NCBI GenBank assembly: GCA_012932295.1
Contig: JAAONU010000014.1
Coordinates: forward strand, 15,379,039 to 15,443,038
Direction of reading: 5' to 3'
Length of the DNA: 64,000 nucleotides
DNA from: Cyclina sinensis
Taxonomy: Eukaryota; Mollusca; Bivalvia; Venerida; Veneridae
Under the pieces are notes generated by a model, which saw only the letters and a program-made list of their open reading frames with translations, had not been told where the DNA came from and made no database searches. The translations under genes and the position numbers were made by a program. This document shows, one piece after another, positions 57,263 to 64,000 of this stretch (the first letter of the stretch is position 1; each line of letters begins with the position of its first letter).

Positions 57263-59382
57263 AGATTTAATATCAATAGCAATTAACTGCTCGTCTGGCC
57301 CAAGGTCAATACCAAATTCCGTGTACCTAGACTGAAGGGTTTCTCAGTTATTTTCTGACAAGAATTTTACAAAGGCCGTCACTCTGACCTTGACCTTGAT
57401 CCTGTAACTTCAAAATCAATAAAGTCATTTACTGGTCATGCTCGATGTTCCTTTGAAGAAAAACGTAAGCCCAAACGTTCATCCGTTTATGACAGACATG
57501 AAGTTTGTACAGTTAGCCACAGGGACCATAACCTTTGACTTCAAAATCAATAGGTCTAGAGTTATTTGCTTGTCTTGTGAAGTAACCCTGTACAATTTCA
57601 TGACGTTCGCCTGTTATTGATCGAATTCATTACTTCTGAATAGAAGATTGTTCACTCCTTTCCGTATCTTTTTACAAAGACAATTGTTTTTTATCAACAC
57701 GCTTCTGAATGGAAAACTAAATATTTTTTATCACATCTTTGTACAAAAGACAATTATTTGAAATCATGTTTTGAATTGTCAACAGTTTCAATCTATTTAC
57801 CAAAGAAACTCATATATATGTATTTTCAACACACTCAAGTCAGAGCTTTATTTCTACTGATGAAATATGATTTTGAGAGAAACAATAGTTCAATATTTTT
57901 TTTATCATTTAGTAAAACAAAAATCTAGTATAGTTTCAAAAGAAAGTGAAAATCTCTCTTTACTATACATTTTACAAACTTTTTTAAAATTCATTATACA
58001 AATTTTAGGAATCTCCAACAATTTGCTTGCAAAAGATAAAGATATATAATGCTCAAGTTTCAGAAACGAATAACTACTACACCTTTTCTTTGTAAATATA
58101 AAATAAACATGTTTGTGTACAAACGGAGTAGATATGTTGCGTTTAAAACTCTACACACTAAAGGTAAACATTGTATAAAAACATTGTGTCATAAACAAAC
58201 TGGGAGTTTTTTTTTCAAGAAAGCACACCAACATAACATAACATGACCTGTAATAGGGAATGCAGCTTCCCATACACAGTGTGTGTATTCTAGTAGCCCT
58301 ATTAGACATATTCAGTTAGAATTTCCTAGATTTCAATTAATTTCTGCAACACAAGTATTTTATGCAAATATGGGTATAGTATATCTATAAATACACAACG
58401 ATTATTTCATAACTGCAGAGTAAAACTTTCTTGTATTAGTAAATGAAGGAAAGAGAAGGAAATAATATTTTTTTCTTACATCAGTCATGTAAGGTTGCTT
58501 TCGGTACACATAAAACACAGTTATATATTATTCATAATAAATTTTCATTGTAAGCTGACAAAGGGATAGCCTTGGCATCATTTTACTTATAACGATCATA
58601 CTATCACGTAGCTCAAAACAAAACGGTTTATTAAATCAATATAGAACTCATTTTATGCTAGTATCTTGCAATCTGACTGAAGTTCACGATCTCCCTACGG
58701 TTAGATCTGAAGACGACGCATTCATTTCTATCTTCTCGATATCCTGGAATTTCCTCTATTGTTTTTTATATCCCAGCCAATGACACTGCGGCTTATGACG
58801 TGTCTCGATAGCATACCTGTACACATGGCGTGTTCACTTGTGTAAACTTATCTAGCATAACAATGTTTGTTATCGGAAACGGAAAATGCTTAGATATTTT
58901 TAAAAATAATATTCTACACAAACATTAATTTCATCATTTTGGAAGATCTTGACAAATAAATTTAACTGAGTTCAGTGACAGTTTATACATGGCAGATAAT
59001 TGTTTGGGATCCCAGCTATATAAATAGATTTTCACAAGTTGAACATTCACTTCCATGAGGGTGGAAGCGTTGCTCTGATTGGCTGATGGACAGGTCACGA
59101 GAAGGTGGCCTTCTATTGGTCGTCCTCAGATCCTAATAGCATAGCGATGTTTAGGATATGATTTTAATCAGACTGCTGCAAACGTTATCAATTACGAATT
59201 CTTTGACGAATACCACATCGTATTTAGTATATCAGAAGTCAATCAATGTACAGCAGATATCAAATCTTGATTAGTATTGACACCACTTTAAAGAGTGTCA
59301 GAATTTTCAGGCAGTTTTTGATACATGTTAAAAGAACTCAGACTAACACACACATTATACTATATCAAACGAGTCACTAAAT
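57263..59382. other. Intergenic, 3' side of gene B
   Basis: 57300-57570 contains a TGACCTTGACCTTGATCC segment resembling the pearl-like units at 1455-3110. Elsewhere AT-rich with short ORFs and no recognised gene. Confidence 0.5.
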
Positions 59383-62300
59383 TTAGTCTTTCAAAACAAA
59401 TTCTGCACTTTCAACACTGCCGTCCCACCTTACAGCTTCAACTTTTATATCAGAACCTCCAAATTGTAACCGTACATTTATATTGTCAGATCTAGAGGTT
59501 TTGCCAATGCCAGGTTTTCTCTTCACATGAAACTCCCCAACGAACTCACAGCTTTCCTCGTCTACAAACTTCGGGTCTTTCTTTGTGGATCTAAATAGGT
59601 ACACCGGCAGGAAAAAATCGGTATTTGACATAGGGCGATATTCTTTTAGTGGTTTTGCGTCATTTGTCTTGATCGACTCGCCGATTTCTACATGTTTATC
59701 AAACACTCCATCGCACCATTCGCTTCCGTCCCCAATAACTTTCCTATAATTTGGATGCAATGTTTTGTCAAAAGGTACAGTCATAGCTACTCCGTACGTG
59801 TAACGGCTTTTTCTTTCAGTAATCATCGATGGCTGGTGTCCATAAATGACCGCACCTTTCAGTACACACAGACTGGCTTCAGTTGGAACAATAACCTCCT
59901 TATCTGCAAAGGAAGTTTTGATAGCCTTTTGCAGTATCAGTGATTCTGAAAATCCGCCAACCATGAGTATCTTCTCGACTGGCCTCGGTAAAGCTTTCAT
60001 CAGCTCTTCGACGTGAACTTTGATGCCAGACACTGCCTGCTCAAAGAAGGATTCAAACAGATCAACGTCTATTCTCAGCTTATCATTTGTCAGCCTTACC
60101 TTGTGTTTCCAACTGCTTTGTTTGGCTTCGTCTTCTTCACTAAGAGGCTGTTCAGAAGCATTTACAAAAAGCTTCTGAAGAGTTGCAGGGATTCGGAGAG
60201 TAATCTTTTCTGCCTTACCGCTGAACGTTCGTTTCTTGTTTTCGAATTCGTCTACTAATTCTAGATAATCGGATTGATGATTCTTACAGAATTCATCAAA
60301 AGCTTCGAGTCCAACAAAATCTGAGACAAATTTCAGGAATGATTTGTTGACAAATGTTCCTCCCCAGTTTCCTCCTGATGCCTTGTGAAGCTCTTTCAAC
60401 TTATTGTTTTCTAGTACTTCATGAACGGTTACATCCACAGTACCGCCTTTAAAAATATTAAAATTATTTTGAAAAGCAATGTAGATTTGATTGATGAAAG
60501 TTCATATGTAGGTATAAGAACATTGTATTTATCTATAGTAAGTCAAAACTTGTCAGCAGAACCACTTAAACATTTAAATATAAAATTTTTTTCCCTTTCG
60601 AATAACGTTGAATCTACAAAACAAAATACTTTGTGACATTTGGATGAAGGGGTATTTTTTAAACAAATGTCGCAGTAAATGCTTTATTTGAGAGCAAAGT
60701 ATGTGGTTATAAGCTTGAATATTATTTTGTCTGAACGGCTGTTCGTAGTAGGTTAAAATATAACATCTTCCGTGCACCAAACTTTGTTTTATTTTGATTC
60801 TCGTTTGGTCTAGTTCATTTTATTGCATTCATATCTTATATTACAACAAGGTAAGATAGCCAAATGTTTTACCTCCACAGTCAAGGACCAGATATCGTGT
60901 TCCTTGTGGAAACCTCGTCATACCAGTTACAGTTTGGGGATCTCTGGTTATTGGTAACTGCCTACAGAAGATAGAGGCAGCCTCTGGTTCCAACGCTATC
61001 TCAATACTGTCCTTTCTTATGCCAGCCTGTCAAAACAGACCAACTCTAACAGAAAAAAGCCAAATGTAGAGACTTCTTAAAATGAAAAATTACCCATGAA
61101 AACAATATATCATTGGTTGTAATTTGTGCAAGTGTCAATCAAATTTGTTCCGATTCATTTTTTAGGACGTAACAGTTGTAAGAAATAATAATAGTGGATC
61201 TGATATTCGTATTTTGAAGTAAATAAATCGAATTCAATGTTTTCAATTTTCTACTTAGTAATTTCTAAATAGTCTAGCCATGACCTTTAATTTGAGATTT
61301 TGATCCAATTAACATATGGTAAATCTGTACAATTACGGTTTTCAGTGAATTTTTGTAAATACCTATTTCATGCGACTTTAGAATCTAGGCAAAAGGTTGC
61401 AATGCCGGCATGTAAGACTGTATTCAAAACTGTTTGAGAAAATTCTAATATTTTCATTTTTTGTTCCCTCAATCTCTTTCAATCTGTCTGCGTATGTTTA
61501 ATATCGAAGTTATCTTTAAAATCAAGACTTTGAAACGAATGAAAATTATCCCACAAATGTCACGTCTAGATAATGAGATGTTATTCAGCATGGTAACATC
61601 AAGCTGTAATATTTCAAAGGTCCCTCGTCACGATACCTTTACAGCCTTTACCCAATCGCCTTTCATTGTATAGTGGACATAAAGTGATACACCAGAAAAT
61701 TTGATGTATAAGACATTTTAGTTTACGACTTTTAAAATCAGCAGTTTTTTTTTTCATCAAAATTTCAACCTATTGTTGCCTGCGTGTCGATTAAACTTTA
61801 CAATTCGACTGATATTTTTCACTCAAATCACCATCAATATAACGTCTCAAAAACTATTTCAATATATTATCTTATGTTTTGATTGATATGTTCTATACTG
61901 TATTTACTTTTAACAAAAACTCATTCAATGACGCTACGTTTGTCATTGCCGTGGACACGTAGAACGTTGATGCTTAGACAAGACTTATTTTACATAGCAA
62001 TGCTTTTTAAAATACTGGTCTACATATTGAAGAGTATTTTCCAAGGCATATGAATGTCTGTAGCGTTAAATAATATACCTTTTCAGCTGCTTGGCGCATA
62101 AACTTTTTAGCCGAATCATTCCAAATGGCGGGCACTGTTATGACCCATTTGACATCGCTATCACGAAAGTCACCAGAGCATGCTTTCTTTAAATCTTCCA
62201 TGAAGCGAGTTTTCAACGCCTGAATTGAAAGGCTGAACACTATTAGAGCATCAAGCATCTTACCGTTCTCCTCAGTTAGCACATAACCTTTTTTTATCTC

Positions 62301-63024
62301 CTGCAAAAATACGAATCATTTTAACAATAACATCTCCACGCAATAACAAAACAAGAAGACTGAAATATTTGTAACACTGACATTATACAGTCACTAGAAA
62401 CTAACAAACCTACTAATATTGACACGAGAAGACTTAAAAATAAGGTTTCTTTCTTGTAAGAACAAAATATAGAATGTTCTAAAGTTTCATACGTTACCGT
62501 ACTAACTTTAAGTAAATACTTATAGTTTTTTTTTTTTAATTTTGCACTCATTTATCTTGATTTTTTATCCCTAGTACTGTGAATGTCTTAGGAGAGCTTA
62601 ATTACACTGTAATCTAGATAAAAAGATGCAGATTACAACTCTAATCACAACTCTAATCTAAAGTCAAACGTAAGATAAGAATCGTGTCAGACATGAATAG
62701 ATTGACTCCATTTGTCTTACCTTTTCCTGATGAAGTGTCATTTTAAACTCCCTGAAAAAGTACCAGTCTTTATTCTCCTCATCTGCCAATAACGATTCAT
62801 ATTTCATTTTGGCCTCGTTTCCGAAAGAGTGCAGCTTCCGGTCTGGATCAAGCAACAGACACGTCGGCGTCTTAGCATTTATGTTTCCTTGCTCAACATT
62901 TGTCCACAAATTAGCATTTATCCTAAGCGGGTCTTTAAGGTATTCGTGTTTGAAAGAAAACGCATAACCTGAGTAGGTTGTTCCAAAATCAATGGCTGCA
63001 ACGACAATTTTGTTGTCCGTTGGC
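59383..63024 (-). CDS. HSPA12-like gene B, exons 2-5 (5' exon beyond window)
   Basis: Same family, phases and exon order as gene A, but more diverged. Exons: 62721-63024, 62079-62300, 60873-61026, 59383-60446, all with GT/AG ends. Together 580 codons plus stop; with a 34-codon exon 1 the protein would be about 615 aa. Motifs: AIDFGTTYSGYAF, WVITVPAIWNDSAKKFMRQA, ALEPEAASIFCRQLP, DCGGGTVD, GGNWGG and ILMVGGFSESL (adenosine motif). Exon 2 opens right after a strong acceptor (CTTTTATGTTTTAG) and lacks the ATG seen in A. It is eight codons shorter at that end. No stop or frameshift seen. The first codon of exon 5 is split with exon 4 as in A. Confidence 0.9.
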
Positions 63025-64000
63025 CTAAAACATAAAAGTTATTTCATTCACGTTAGTGTGATTGATAGAACATCCATTGGCATGTTGCCATAAACGTTAA
63101 GCGTATATGATCGATAAAAAATAAATTAAAGCTGTTGCATGATTTATTCGCTCTATCAGGTTACGATTCCTTGATAATCATTCAGTTGTTCATTCGTACA
63201 GAATTTTGAGGCATATATTACCAAGTTGTCATTTTTCTGTAGTTTTATTTATCTATGTTTTTAATCGAACGTGTCAAGTGAACAACTTAAATTTCGACAA
63301 GTTTTAAACATTTCTTAAATTACGGATCGACCTTTCCGGCGTTTGAACCGTGTACTATTAATTTCATGCATTTGAAGTACTGATCGACTGTTCCAGACCG
63401 AAGGCAGCTGTATTTTCGCGAGGAGGCGTCGTGTGACGCATCTTGATCGTGGTTTAAAGATCAGGCTTTCACTGTAGAAACATCCGATAGCCCCTACATG
63501 TCAAACTACGCTTCAGATAGTCTATATAGTCACTGTGATGTGATCATCTATTTTCTATGAAAAATTACGCTCCTACAGAAAAACGGCATAGATTGAAAAA
63601 AAATGTGCTAAAAAGAGAATAAACTTGAAGGAACAATTAGTATATTCAAAACAAGCATCTTTCATGTTTTTAAAGTTTGAACACGGATTACTGCATTCGC
63701 CAGAACCATATTTCCGGGGAAAAATAATAAAAAAACAACTGTCCTTCGTTCATCAGCAAGTCAGTGCTTCAAATACATGAAAGGTTGTATGTGTCTTTCA
63801 TGTGTGAAGAGTAGTTCATCTGATCCAGGCTGGGTCCGAACCAATAATTTTTCACTTTGTCTTCTAACATTCTTTACAGTGAATCAATCTTACTGCTTGT
63901 AATAGTAAAACTGAAATAAAATCGCCGTTGGAGCTAATTCTTATACAGGTATTTCAATCCATAACTGAGATTTTAACAATAGAATAGAAGAAATATAGCC
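63025..64000. other. Start of intron 1 of gene B
   Basis: No charged 5' exon like those at 4421 or 37438 was found here, so exon 1 of gene B probably lies right of the window. No other gene seen. Confidence 0.55.

Overview
This window is AT-rich nuclear DNA of an animal, most likely a marine bivalve mollusc. The evidence is spliced genes with long introns, a tandem family of HSPA12-type (heat shock 70 kDa protein 12-like) genes, bivalve-style 'pearl'-like tandem arrays with ACGG/CCGT runs, tRNA-derived SINEs and many retroelement fragments. The species cannot be read from the sequence.

The host genes are one gene family. Four HSPA12-like loci lie head to tail on the minus strand: gene B (59383-63024, 5' exon beyond the right edge), decayed copy C (45114-53037), gene A (31118-37541, complete, 5 exons, predicted 619 aa) and gene D (only its two 5' exons, 1-4524; the rest lies left of the window). 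The loci share intron phases, splice sites and flanks. A short charged 5' exon, recovered at 4421-4524 and 37438-37541, joins the ATPase exon through a split glycine codon, so the apparent start codon inside exon 2 of gene A is probably not the real one. Copy C is a pseudogene: it has an in-frame stop, frameshifts and a GC in place of a GT donor, a satellite array where exon 4 and the front of exon 5 should be, and a truncated Ty3/Gypsy element in an intron.

Between genes the window is a stack of mobile DNA. From left to right: a pearl-like 143-bp array in the D intron (1455-3110); repeated copies of a retroelement gag-like family (5808-9420, 23999-26620, 38475-41340), the first split by a 2.28-kb element with terminal inverted repeats (6618-8894) and a 5-bp target duplication; a Tc1-like transposase relic (10727-11173); a large degenerate Ty3/Gypsy element (12357-23898) with a third ORF, a lost RNase H region, and a LINE nested in its 5' LTR; two SINEs; a 411-bp MITE inside gene A; a TIR element with 42-bp repeats (38725-39758); a 2.3-kb satellite (45690-48030); and a foldback element built of hairpin repeats (56046-57262).

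The layout fits an expanding stress-gene family evolving by tandem duplication, with repeats inserting in and eroding some copies. Genes A and B look intact in the parts visible. No CRISPR, operons or other prokaryotic features are present.
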